A DNA stretch of 64,000 bases from assembly GCF_040869045.1 (NCBI RefSeq), contig NC_090319.1, forward strand, positions 380,943,601-381,007,600. Direction: 5' to 3'. The translations under genes and the position numbers were made by a program. This document shows positions 1 through 10,490 of this stretch, piece after piece; position 1 is the stretch's first letter; every line of letters starts with the position of its first letter. The notes below the pieces were generated by a model. The model did no database searches, was not told the origin of the DNA, and was given only the letters and a program-made list of their open reading frames with translations. This stretch comes from Eurosta solidaginis (taxonomy: Eukaryota; Arthropoda; Insecta; Diptera; Tephritidae).

Positions 1-394
1 AACGTGATACCTGTCATGCTGTTGCTGCCGGCTATAATTTGCAATAATTCTATAACAAACTGCATTTAATGCATTTCCGTGCATATTTACATAAACTGAA
101 ATCCAACTCAAATGAGTGCACATGACCAAATCTACAAACAAATAAGGAAATATTTATATAGATGCAAAGGTAGTTATGTATATTAGGGTGATCCTTCCAA
201 ATTAAACTAATGATATTTTCCATTCTCACCCCTTTTAACGGTAAGACCGAGGACAAATATTTTACACATAAATTTTAATCCAGACTTGATACAATTAAGG
301 GCTATAGCACAGTGGTTCACATTAAGATATCTCTATAGAGGCTCAAAAACCTAAAACCCAAAAACGATAATGTAATAGAAAGCGATATTTACTG
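1..394. other. AT-rich unassigned DNA
   Basis: No coding region with recognisable protein similarity, RNA gene or named repeat is seen. The sequence is AT-rich with many stops in all frames. A short duplicated phrase resembling CACAGTGGTT recurs near 308 and 411, just before the dispersed repeat that starts near 470. Confidence 0.5.
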
Positions 395-469
395 ATCGGA
401 ACAGTAGTACAGTGGTTAAAGTTTATATTTTAATATATTGACTCTTTAGCCGTGCTTTATTTACATGTG

Positions 470-848
470 CATACATCTACATTTGCGGGTAAAAAAACGC
501 GTATAATCACTTATATAACGTTTAGGAGAACCATCTGGCGGCAATTATTGAAAACTCGAGGCAGTGGTAAAATAACTAGCTAAAAAACGGGTTGTGCTTA
601 ATAATGGAGACAGGCAGGTTGAGATTGATCGCGGACACACACAATTTTCGGTAATAGAAGTGGAGAAAAGTGTAGCGGTAAAATGGAGTGACAGATTTCA
701 GTTGCAACTGAGTATAATCCATACTGAAATTTAGCAGTAATAATTCTACGCACAAATTTTATAAGTGTTAATAAACTTATGCACTCAGCAGTCCATGTAG
801 AATTTAAGTGCATATGTATATACATAGAAAAAAAAAACACAGCTTTTA
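470..848 (+). repeat. Unnamed dispersed repeat, copy 1
   Basis: This roughly 380-bp stretch matches the reverse complement of 18292-18705 along its whole length with moderate divergence. Shared blocks, in order, are CTACATTTGCGG near 478, a GTTTAGGAGA block near 519, an ATTATTGAA-ACTCG-GGCAGTGGT block near 544-568, ATTTTCGGT near 643, CAGTTGCAACTGAGT near 699, ATTTAGCAGTA near 730, and an A-run followed by CACAGC near 840. No long reading frame or RNA polymerase III boxes are visible. It could be a solo LTR or a non-autonomous DNA element. Class and boundaries are inferred only from where similarity fades. Confidence 0.6.
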
Positions 849-1419
849 TAGCGTAATCAGAACATGACACCCCTTAATCGATCTCAATCGGTACCGAAAT
901 TTGAATGTCATATTTGGACTAATATGGACCACCCTAATGCATATAAGGTATATGTTAAGATTTAGATGACATTTGCAGATATATTTTAATTTCAATATTC
1001 AAATATTGATATTTAATTGTGTTGAACGATTTGCATATTATTGCCAGCATGTGTGTGAATGGCTTGATCAACGTTTAATGCTAATTTAGTATTCATGATT
1101 ATAATTTTTTTCATTAATTTCATTTAAATGCAATATGAAAACGGAGTACCAAAAAAGATAAGGCAAGTTGCTTTGAGAAAAAATAATCAAGAGTGTGCTA
1201 CTAGCAAATAGGGGTGCAATTCCTCATATATGTGTGATCCGGGAATTTTGGTATTTTTGAGAAAATATAATATTTTATTTACATATAGGTATGGTATATT
1301 TAAGACTCTCAACTTAAACCAGTAAGGGAGTACAAACGTTGCTTAACGTTTTAATTCTAAAAACTTGAAACCTGCTTTAAATCAATAAACAGAACTTCTG
1401 TTAGCCAACCCCCCTATCT
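849..1419. other. AT-rich unassigned DNA
   Basis: AT-rich DNA with no coding or structural feature I can support. It ends where mini-me-like element A begins. Confidence 0.45.
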
Positions 1420-2825
1420 TTGCACACAGAGTATATTAACTTTGATTGGATAACGGTTGGTTGTATAGGTATAAAGGAATCGAGATAGATATAGACTTCC
1501 ATATATCAAAATCATCAGTATTGAAACAAAATTTGATTGAGTCATGTCCATCCGTCCGTCCGTCCGTCCGGCCGTTAGCACGATAACTTGAGTAAATATT
1601 GAGATATCTTCATCAAATTTGATACACTGGACCCAGAATAGATTGGTGTTGAAAATGAGCGAAGTCGGATGGTAACCACGCCCACTTTTTATATATATAA
1701 AATCTTGTAAAACATATAAAACCTGATAATTTAGTAAATAATACACCTAGAATATTGAAATTTGATATGTGGACTGATATTGAGACTCTTGATAAAAATT
1801 TGGAAAAATCAAAATGGGCGTAGAACCGCCCACTTATGATGAAATCAATTTTACAAATATTATTAATCATAAATCAAAAATCGTTAAACCTATCTTAACA
1901 AAATTCGGCAGAGAGGTTGTCTTTACTATAAGGAAGAAAAATTAACGAAATCGGTTAAGGACCACGCCCACTTTTATATAAAAGATTTTAAAAGGGGTCG
2001 TGGACGAATAAAATAAGATATATCTTTGCAAAAAGAGCTTTATATCGATGGTATTTAATTTCCCAAGTGGATTTATAATAATAAATAGGAAAAATTCACT
2101 TTTAAAAATGCGCGTGGCACCGCCCCTTTTATGACTAAGCAATCTTCTATGTTTCGTGAGCCATAACTCGCAGAAAAATAAACGGATCGTAATAAAATTT
2201 GGTACACAAGTTTTCCCTATAGCAGGAAATATTTCTAGGAAAAATGGACATCGGTTAAAGCCCACGCCCACTTTTGTATAAAAGAATTTTGAAAGGGTCG
2301 TAGACGAAAATAATAAGCTATATCTTAGCGAAAAAGAGCTTTGTGTCAATATAATTTTACTTTCTAAATTGAATTATAACATTAAATTGGAAAACATTAA
2401 AATTTTTGAAAATGGGTTTGGCACCGCCCCTTTTATGACTAAGCAATTTTCTATATTTCGGGAAACTCGAAGAAAAATTAACATATCGTAATGAAATTGT
2501 GTACACATATTTTCCTTATAGCAGAAAATATTTCTAGAAAAAATGGATGGAATCGGTTAAAAACCACGGCAGCTTAGATATAAAACAAGTTTAAAAGGGT
2601 CGTAGACTAGAATAATAAGCTATAACTTAGCAAAAAATAGCTTTGATTCAATGATATTTCACTTATCATGTTTTATTGTAAGAGGAAATGGGGAGATATT
2701 TTTTTTAAACGGGCGGTGCCACGTGTTATGTAGAAAAGTAATTTATCTGAATTGAAATGTACAATTGAAGCTCACGCTGATTATATAATGTTCGGTTACA
2801 CCCGAACTTAGACACCTTTACTTGT
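1420..2825 (-). repeat. Mini-me-like interspersed element A, short subfamily
   Basis: Read on the minus strand, the element starts with the terminal hairpin motif TTCGGGTGTAACCGAA (its complement lies near 2792) and ends at the CACAGAGTATATTAAC block near 1424. Near 1548-1575 there is a (GTCC)n run beside the conserved core ATGATTTTGATATATGGAAG (complement near 1488-1520). This (GTCY)n-core-TA layout resembles the mini-me elements known from Diptera. The interior repeats phrases such as GTGGGCGTGGTT and has no conserved coding frame, so the ORFs here are spurious. The outermost few bases beyond TTTGCACACAGAG are missing compared with elements C and E. Confidence 0.75.
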
Positions 2826-3469
2826 TTTAGTTAGTTTGTAGTTACATGTTTATAAAAATATTTTTATGGATAAATATATGTATCAATTTACAAATTTTAT
2901 AATTAAGGCCAATTAACTTTAGAGATTAAACAACTTATACAATCTGATATATAAAAAAGCTACTCATTAGGTTACTCACAGGACACTTTTAGTATTGCAA
3001 AATTAAAAAGTTTAATCTAACTATTGAAAATGGTCATAGCGGTTTAAACTATGTACATTTAGAAAAAAAAGTTCAAATTATTTGTTGAGGACTGTTCCGA
3101 AAAGAAAGTGTGTACTTTTATTGGCTTACCCTTGTCGATTGTGTGAGGGCTCAGCCGAACTCAATAGCCTCTATCTATGTGGCTGATCGGTGTAGGGATT
3201 TGCATCTACGACTCGCCGTGATGTCGGTGACAAAGAACTGCCAACCCCTCCTAATCCAAGGTGTTATGCGGACCGTGCTCATTAGACGATTTGAATTATT
3301 AGTACGAGAACCCTCTCAAGGTACCATGCAACACTAACCTAGGAACAGTGGTCAACCGAACAGACCCGAAGAGTGATTGGAATCTGCCCTTTAGTCCATA
3401 GAAGTAGGTTGAATGCAGTTTAAGAGTTTTTCTTGCAATAAACCCTTGTTATTGCAACCGGTATGGGAA
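2826..3469. other. Unassigned DNA, possible 5' part of a LINE relic
   Basis: The first 250 bp are AT-rich. From about 3090 base composition becomes more balanced, like a LINE 5' leader, and the stretch runs directly into the LOA-type ORF1 relic. An open frame at 3110-3337 has no recognisable similarity. I infer a decayed 5' UTR only from position and composition. Confidence 0.3.
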
Positions 3470-4127
3470 GAAAGAAGTTTCGGCGGACAGAATGAAGAGG
3501 CAACGTTCAACTTAAAGCTAAACGGAAGCTTTCAAAAAGCAGAAAATAGCAAGGGCCAGGACCGTGAAGCAGGTCAGCCGTATTAAAACGGCAAGTGGAT
3601 CTAAATTTATAGGACAGATAGACCTTATGGCGAAGTAGCAATGCCCTTTAAGGTAAAATCCCTAAAAGATGCTAGTTATAGAGAGCACTTAAAATTTAGC
3701 CGTTTGCCACATAGGATGTGGAAGTGGGTGATAAACCAAAGGCGGGTAACACTGAGACTGGCTCTTTAGGGGGAGATGGCTCGGGAACAACGATACGATG
3801 AATAACGTGGTGAAGCAATCACGGACTGTGGCGCTAATAGATCAAAGCATTTTCTTTTAAGAAATGTCTGCAGTTTGGTGGAGATCTGCAGAACGAGAGC
3901 TTATTAGCTTGATGCTCAAGATGATGCAGGAAGGTCCAAGTAGGTCCCTTCGAAACTTTGATTCGGCGCGGTGGTACCATGGTGCCAAGATGATAGCGTG
4001 CGACAACATCGCGAGCTTGCCGTGGTTAGAAGAAGTTTTCCCAAACTTCCCAAGGCAAAGCACGAGCTCGCAGATTGACGTGGTAGATAGAGCGCAAACC
4101 CCCACGATACCAAAGAGCCACGTATGA
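3470..4127 (+). pseudogene. LOA-type non-LTR retrotransposon ORF1 relic
   Basis: The best-preserved part is the frame at 3864-4127. Its residues DSARWYHGAKMIACDN, followed by a hydrophobic stretch, align with SEWYHGFRLITCADERSA in ORF1 of the LOA-type element at 36809-37042. In both, an upstream MSA-rich start leads into the WYHG motif at a similar distance. The upstream part (3470-3860) is GC-richer than its surroundings and has many stops. No ORF2 follows, so the copy is truncated. What is seen is the WYHG alignment. Assignment to ORF1 is by homology within the window. Confidence 0.55.
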
Positions 4128-4470
4128 ATCCCATGCGTGATGCAGTCGGAAAACACCTTCTGCAGAGTCAAAACCCTAATATACCGACACAGGATTTTAA
4201 GTAACTTAATGGATTCATTCAGTCTATGTGAGGACGAGTTCATAATGTTACAAAAAGTAGCCTACCCTTTTTTTGTTTGTAATTCGATGAGTTTGCAATT
4301 TTTTTTTTTTGATATCTGATGTCGAGTTGTGTAAGTTTTTTCCCCACACATTTAATAAACTAAAAAAATAAATAACAAGTAAGGAAGGCTAAGTTCGGGT
4401 GTAACCGAACATTACATACTCAGTTGAGAGCTGTGGAGACAAAATAGGGGAAAATCACCATTTAGCAAAA

Positions 4471-5120
4471 TGAACCTAGGGTAAACCTGGAATGTGTTTG
4501 TATGACATGTGTATCAAATGAAAGGCATTAAAGAGTATTTTATGAGGGAGTGGGCCATAGTTCTATAGGTGGACGCCATTTAGGGATATCACCATAAAGG
4601 TGGACCAGGCCTGACTCTAGAATTTGTTTGTACAATATGGGTATCAAACGAAAGGTGTTAATAAGTGTTTTAAAAGGGAGTGGGCCTTAGTTCTATGGGT
4701 GGACGCCTTTTCGGGATATCGCCATAAACGTGGACCAGGGGTGACTCTAGAATGCGTTTGTACAATATGGGTATCAAATGAAAGGTGTTAATGAGTATTT
4801 TAAAAGGGCGTGGGCCTCAGCTCTATAGGTAGAAGCCTTTTCGAGATATCGCAATAAAGGTGGACCAGGAGTGACTCTAGAATTTCTTTGTACGACATGG
4901 GTATCAAATGAAAGGTGTTAATGAGTATTTTAAAAGGGCGTGGGCCTTAGTTCTATAGGTGGACGCATTTTCGAGATATCGCCATAAAGGTGGACCAGGG
5001 GTGACTCTAGAATGTGTTTGTACGATATGGGTATCAAATTAAAGATATTAATAAGGGTTTTAAAAGGGAGTGGCCCTTAGTTGTATATGTAAAGGCGTTT
5101 TCGAGATATCGACCAAAATG
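4471..5120 (+). repeat. 130-bp tandem repeat, five units
   Basis: Unit starts, marked by the TGGACCAGG-like phrase, fall at 4471, 4601, 4731, 4861 and 4991, with a sixth partial start at 5121. Every spacing is exactly 130 bp. Each unit contains CTAGAAT-GTTTGTA, GGGTATCAAATGAAAGG, TTTTAAAAGGG-GTGGGCC, GGTGGACGCC and GATATCGCCATAAAGG. The first and last units are the most diverged, as expected when inner units are homogenised by unequal exchange. The same unit occurs three times in element D and four times in element F. Confidence 0.9.
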
Positions 5121-6296
5121 TGGAGCAGGTTGATCCAGAACATCATCTGTCGGGTACCGCTAATTTATTTATATATGTAATACCACGAACAGTATTCCTT
5201 CCAAGATTCCAAGGGCTTTTGATTTCGCCCTGCAAAACTTTTTCATTTTCTTCTACTTAATATGGTAGGTGTCACAACCATTTTACCAAGTTTTTTTCTA
5301 AAGTTATATTTTGCGTCCACAGACCAATACAATTACCATGTTTCATCCCTTTTTTCGTATTTGGTATATAATTATGGCATTTTTTTCGTTTTTCGTAATT
5401 TTCTATATCGAAAAAGTGGGCGTGGTCATAGTCGGATTTCGGCCATTTTTTACACCAATACAAAGTGAGTTCAGATAAGTACGTGAACTGAGTTCAGTAA
5501 AGATATATCGATTTTTGCACAAGTTATCGAGTTAACGGCCGAGCGGAAGGACAGACGGTCGACTGTGTATAAAAACTGGGCGTGGCTTCAACCGATTTCG
5601 CCCTTTTTCACAGAAAACAATTATCGTCCTAGAATCTAAGCCCCTACCAAATTTCACAAGGATTGGTAAATTTTTGTTTGACTTATGGCATTAAAAGTAT
5701 CCTAGACAAATTAAATGAAAAAGGGCGGAGCCACGCCCATTTTGAAATTTTCTTTTATTTTTGCATTTTGTTCCACCATATCATTACTGGAGTTGAATGC
5801 TGACATAATTTACTTATATACTGTAAAGATATTACATTTTTTGTTAAAATTTGACTTTAAAAAAATTTTTTTTTAAAAGTGGGCGTGGTCGTCCTCCGAT
5901 TTTGCTAATTTTTATTAAGCACACATATAGTAATAAGGGTAACGTTCCTGCCAAATTTCATCATGATATCTTCAACGACTGCCAAATTACAGCTTGCAAA
6001 ACTTTTAAATTACCTTCTTTTAAAAGTGGGCGGTACCACGCCCATTGTCCAAAATTTTACAAATTTTCTATTCTGCGTCATAAGTTCAACTAACCTACCA
6101 AGTTTCATCGCTTTATCCCTCTTTGGTAATGAATTATCGCACTTTTTCAATTTTTCGAAATTTTCGATATCGAAAAAGTGGGCGTGGTTATGGTCCGATA
6201 TCGTTCATTTTAAATAGCGATCTGAGATGAGTATTCCGAAACCTACAGTCCAAATTTCATCAAGATACCTCAAAATTTACTCAAGTTATCGTGTTA

Positions 6297-6355
6297 ACGG
6301 ACGGACGGACGGACGGATATGGCTTAATCAAATTTTTTTTCCATCCTGATGATTT

Positions 6356-6386
<31 letters not shown>
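6297..6386 (+). repeat. (GGAC)n and (TA)n microsatellites flanking a conserved core
   Basis: A tetranucleotide GGAC run at about 6297-6317 is followed by a roughly 40-bp conserved core and then about 15 TA dinucleotides (6358-6386). In the other mini-me-like copies the TA position is only ATATATC or similar, so this copy has expanded it. Confidence 0.85.
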
Positions 6387-6388
<2 letters not shown>

Positions 6389-6487
6389 TCTATATCTATC
6401 TCGATTCCTTTATACCTGTACAACCAACCGTTATCCAATCAAAGTTAATATACTCTGTGAGCTCTGCTCAACTGAGTATAAAAAATA

Positions 6488-6632
6488 ATGCTCATTAATA
6501 AATTGCAGCAACATAATTACTGTCACCAATTATATGTTATTAATTTTTGCAAAATAATTAATGCATCATGTGTGCTATCATAACAATTTAAACTGAAATC
6601 AATAAATTATTTTTTCTCTGATAGTTTTTATT
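6488..6632. other. AT-rich spacer
   Basis: AT-rich sequence between mini-me-like element B and the SINE target duplication. Nothing recognisable. Confidence 0.4.
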
Positions 6633-6647
6633 CCATATTTTCATTTA

Positions 6648-7004
6648 AACAAATAAATAAATGTAAGGTGCGATAACCTCCGAAGAGATTTTAGGCCGAG
6701 CTTCTCTTCCAATTTGCGTCGTGCTCCTTTTTTAATTTTTCCTACAAATTGGCGGGACGGGACCTACTTGTTTTATGCCGACTCCGAACGGCGGGGCAGA
6801 TGAGTTTCCACTGAGAGCTTTTCATGGCAGAAATACACTCGGAGTGCTTGCCAAACACTGCCGAGGGACGACCCCGCTTAGAAAATTTTTTTTTCTAATT
6901 GAAAAACCTTATTTCTAAAATTTTGATGTTGCTTCGCCCAGGGTGTGAACTCAGGGCATTCGGTGTGGTAGACGGAGCACGCTACCATCAAACCACGGTG
7001 GCCG
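6648..7004 (-). mobile_element. tRNA-derived SINE copy 1, with 15-bp target duplication
   Basis: Read on the minus strand, this starts GGCGGCCACCGTGG and carries a tRNA-like head with an A-box-like GGTAGCGTGCTCCG and a B-box-like element (its complement lies near 6945-6957, diverged in this copy). A roughly 250-bp body and a CTTACATTTATTTATT tail follow. A perfect 15-bp direct repeat CCATATTTTCATTTA flanks the element at 6633-6647 and 7005-7019, the hallmark of LINE-mediated insertion. Other copies lie at 8862-9226, 55547-55893 and 62262-62632. SINEs of this type use RNA polymerase III and borrow LINE proteins. Confidence 0.88.
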
Positions 7005-7019
7005 CCATATTTTCATTTA

Positions 7020-8861
7020 CAACAAGAGAAAATGCCTTAATTCGGGTATATGTATGTATGTTAGTAAGGGAAAAATAAACGAGATTACTCGAATACCTAT
7101 TAATTATTTTACATTTAAGTGAAAATCAATTAAATTCAAAACCCCACACACGCCATACCCTTACCGAACTTCCCTTTGGTCTACATTCTGCCATTGATGA
7201 TGCTGCTGGCAATATGAACTTACAACATTTACAAAAAAATACATCGTTTTTTTTTGTTGGGACATAATTATTTGTGGCATATGCTTCCCATCATTCGCTT
7301 TTCTGTTGTGGCTCATTGGTTGATAATTTTTACCTGACATTTGTCTGGCTGGTGGATAGCGGAAATGCGAAAACGTAATAAATAAATACGCTTTACCATT
7401 AAAATTCAATTAATAACATTTTCACGGCAAAATGGCTGCATTTTCATATTTGCCTCCGCAATTTAATTGCCCCAATTTTTCCACGCATCAGTCGTTACTG
7501 ATGTCGAGTGCTTCTTATTAGGGGTAGGATTTTTTCTTTCATTAACTTTACCAGGGCATTGCCGTTTTCAGAGCAAAATTGGATATCCAAAAAGATACAT
7601 GAATACACAGTACAAAAGATGAGATTTATTTCTTAAAGATCATTTCCGTTAAACATAATTATAGTCCAGCACAAAATTGGTAGAAGGAGAAATGGTGAAA
7701 CTTCAAAGTGTTGGTTTGAAATGTTAGCCATTTTACAAAAACTAATATTCCTTGGGAACCAAGTATTAAGCTCTTTCGGATTCTTCAAATATGTCCAAAG
7801 TACACGTTATTACCAGTTTAACATTTAAATTCCAATTAAAAGTTAACTAAGCGAGCTGAACTGTAAGTTTGTTCAGAAAAAATTAATATGTGCGCTGTTA
7901 CCTTTCAGAAATATACAATGGTTACTCTGTTGTAAAAATTTAGTGGCACATTGTTATTATATAAAAGGGATTTCGGAGCCATTTGAAAAATAGTGAACGA
8001 AAAAAATTATCGGTCCCAAATCAAAAGCTATACTTACTTAGCAGTGCAAAGTTGTTGCGAAATTATTAGCAAAAAAATCGGGCCAGTCCCCAAATGATCC
8101 GAACAACACGTGTAAAATTATACCAAAAACAATACCAAAATGATATCGTGACTCTTTTGAAGCGGTTTTACTTAAACAGTTTCGTAACGGAATAACCCCG
8201 AAAGAGTTTTGAAAACCAATTTTAGATAAATTAGACTTTTCTTAATGCGACGTTGATAACTTCTTTATCATACCAAATTGGCTTATTTTATCTAATTAGT
8301 AAACAAGGAAAAACAACACTGGGAGGAAATCTCACAATGTGTTGGCTAAGCTGTTCTTATGATAGTATTTGATAAAAAAGAATAAACAAATAAGAGGATG
8401 TTTAGCACTGGGTGCCTCTACTGCTTGTTTTCGAACATATTTTATTTTTCTGTTCTAATTTTTTATATCCACACCCGGTTTGCATGTAGTTTGAACTCAA
8501 TATGATCAAAACATTTCAGTTGAGATGACTTCATGTTAAGCTAACGCAAAAGTTCTGCTGAATTCGCATGAAAATGTGGTTAAGTTAACGTGTTTTCTTT
8601 GCAGACTAACATCATCCTATAATTATTATGGAACGATTTTACGTCGTCCTTCATGGTTGGGGAACGAAACTGAAAACTGAAGACGTCACATTGCCGAAAT
8701 TGAAAAGAGCTGACAGAAATCGTACCAAAGAAATTTATATTCTTACACCCTCGGAAAAATTTACAAAAAAAAGAACCAACATTTTATGTTTAAATAACAT
8801 CAACTCATGCTAAATTAACATTTTCACATAATATGTTACTATTATCTTAATTTAACACTAT
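7020..8861. other. Unassigned non-coding DNA
   Basis: About 1.8 kb with no recognisable gene or named repeat. The open frames at 7161-7409 (minus) and 8628-8813 (plus) have no family similarity I can see and lack coding-like composition. AT-rich throughout. Confidence 0.45.
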
Positions 8862-9226
8862 CTTGGCGGCCACCGTGGTTTATGGTAGCGTGCTCCGCCT
8901 ATCACACCGTATGCCCTGGGTTCAACTCCCGGGCAAAGCAACATCAAAATTTTAGAAATAAAATTTTTCAATAAGAAGAAAATTTTTCTAAGCGGGGTCA
9001 CCCCTCGGCAGTGTCTGGCAAGCGCTCCGATTGTATTTCTACCATGAAAAGCTCTCAGTGAAAACTCATCTGCCTTGCAGATGCCGTTCGGAGTCGGCAT
9101 AAAAACATGGGACCTACATGGCCAATTTGTAGGGAAAAATCAAGAGGAGCACGACGCAAAACGGAAGAGAAGCTCGGCCTTAGATCTCTTCGGAGGTTAT
9201 CGCGCCTTACATTTATTTTATTTATT
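8862..9226 (+). mobile_element. tRNA-derived SINE copy 2
   Basis: Same family as 6648-7004 but on the plus strand. It starts GGCGGCCACCGTGG and keeps the A-box-like GGTAGCGTGCTCCG near 8885 and a near-consensus B box GGTTCAACTCC near 8920. The body includes CTCTCAGTGAAAACTCATCT and GCCGTTCGGAGTCGGCATAA. It ends CGCGCCTTACATTTATTT followed by an A/T-rich tail. No convincing target duplication is seen. Its B box is the best match to the tRNA consensus among the four copies. Confidence 0.85.
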
Positions 9227-10200
9227 TATGTTAAAATATTATTATATTATGTTGATCTAACTATATTCCTGTATTTAATCTTTATATATTTAATGTTGAT
9301 TTAACCCTTGTCAAATAAATATTTTAAATTAGTGCACACTTGGTTTTACCTTGATTCCTTCACTTTCCATTACTATCTTTTGTTTTATTTTTCTTTCCTT
9401 TATTTTCCTTTTCTTTCCATTTCTCTTATTTACTTTCCTTTACATTCAATTGTGGGAATTACACTCGAGATCTTATATAAAACTATTTTGGTAAAATACG
9501 ATGAAAATATCTTTCCATACCAAAAAATATCTCTAATTTTATCCTTTAAATAGAAATTTGTAAATCCACCAACCAATATACATTTCATAGCAAAAAAGCA
9601 TATTTCCAAATTTACACATGACAGCTTAAAATTTCAAAATTAAAGACAAAATGCAACTTTCGATATTGTCCTATTTTTATTATTCTCAAACAAAGTCATG
9701 TTTGAACAAATTTAAGTCCTACATGACACTTTCGGTCAACATGACACTTTTCCAGATAAATAAAATAAAGCCTGTTACGGTTGACTTGCGCCAAAAAGTA
9801 TGCTAAAGCCTTTACTACATGCATAAAGTAATAGATTTCTGTGCGCCCTGCGTAAAGCTGGATGTTGTTCGAACCGCCTGTTGGTGATTTTAGCTAATCA
9901 CAGCCATGGTCGCGAATTTTTCTTTCCGGCTGCTTTTCTCTTGGATACTAACGTTTTGCTGCGATAAAATTGTCCAATAAAGTGCTTTGATATATATCCA
10001 AGTTGTTAAACCGTAAGGCGGTGAAATAAAGTCCCAATTGTTGGGAATTCGACATATCCAACCATTCATCTGGTGAAATCGAAACGAAGAGACGCAGGTA
10101 AAATTCAATGGTGGTTGGCAATGAACATGCGAAATTGTGGCCACTATAAAATCCACGAAAATATTGGGATTAGGTGCATCGAGCCATTTATCGGGGGCGG
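9227..10200. other. Unassigned DNA with a pyrimidine-rich tract
   Basis: From about 9340 to 9445 the plus strand is strongly T/C-rich (runs like TTTCTTTCCTTTATTTTCC). The remainder is AT-rich with no recognised genes. Around 10023-10190 two related phrases encode similar short peptides on the minus strand (near GGCTCGATGCACC and GGTTGGATATG complements). This suggests an old internal duplication linked to the tandem repeat that follows. Confidence 0.4.
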
Positions 10201-10490
10201 CAGTCACTTACTGCTGGAAATATTTCGAGTGGTGCTAGCTAACTCCTCGCAAGACAATTATATTAAAAATTAATTTGGGGACATCATACGATTATTATTA
10301 TTCAGTCACTTGTTGTTGGAAGTATTTCGGGTGGCACATGCCAGCTCCTCGCGAAACTATTATATTGAAGAACACCATACGTTTGTCATAACCCATTCAC
10401 TTAGTGTTGGAAACACTCCGAGTGGTGCAAGTCAGCTCCTCGCAAACCTGTTGCATTATAGAGTAAGACTTCGTATAGAAACATCAAACC
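10201..10490 (+). repeat. Diverged tandem repeat, three units of about 91-102 bp
   Basis: Units begin CAGTCACTTACTGCTGGAAA at 10201, CAGTCACTTGTTGTTGGAAG at 10303 and CATTCACTTAGTGTTGGAAA at 10394. Each continues with a TTTCG(A/G)GTGG-like block and an AGCTCCTCGC(A/G)A block. Spacings are about 102 and 91 bp. No protein similarity is recognised. Confidence 0.7.

Larger units (their letters stand above)
4368..6487 (+). repeat. Mini-me-like interspersed element B, long subfamily
   Basis: It starts with AACAAGTAAGGAAGGCTAAG and the hairpin TTCGGGTGTAACCGAA near 4393, then ATACTCAGTTGAGAGC. It ends with the (GGAC)n run at 6297-6317, a conserved core, an expanded (TA)n tract near 6358-6386, and an ACTCTGTGAGCTCTGCTCAA block near 6451. 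Both ends share ATACTCAGTTGAG in inverted orientation. A 130-bp tandem array lies at 4471-5120. The rest alternates GTGGGCGTGGTC/CCACGCCCA phrases and AAAATTTCATC phrases and has no credible protein. Elements D and F are the same subfamily, inverted. Confidence 0.8.

Noticed and set aside
1414..2349. Several minus-strand open frames of 85-135 codons in mini-me-like element A
   Set aside because: They fall in a non-coding interspersed element; other copies have no conserved frame there.
4393..4408. Rho-independent terminator at the TTCGGGTGTAACCGAA hairpin
   Set aside because: A eukaryotic context with no following T run; it is the conserved end motif of the repeat.
4471..5120. CRISPR-like array
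   Set aside because: Units are contiguous 130-bp tandem repeats without unique spacers, in an animal genome.
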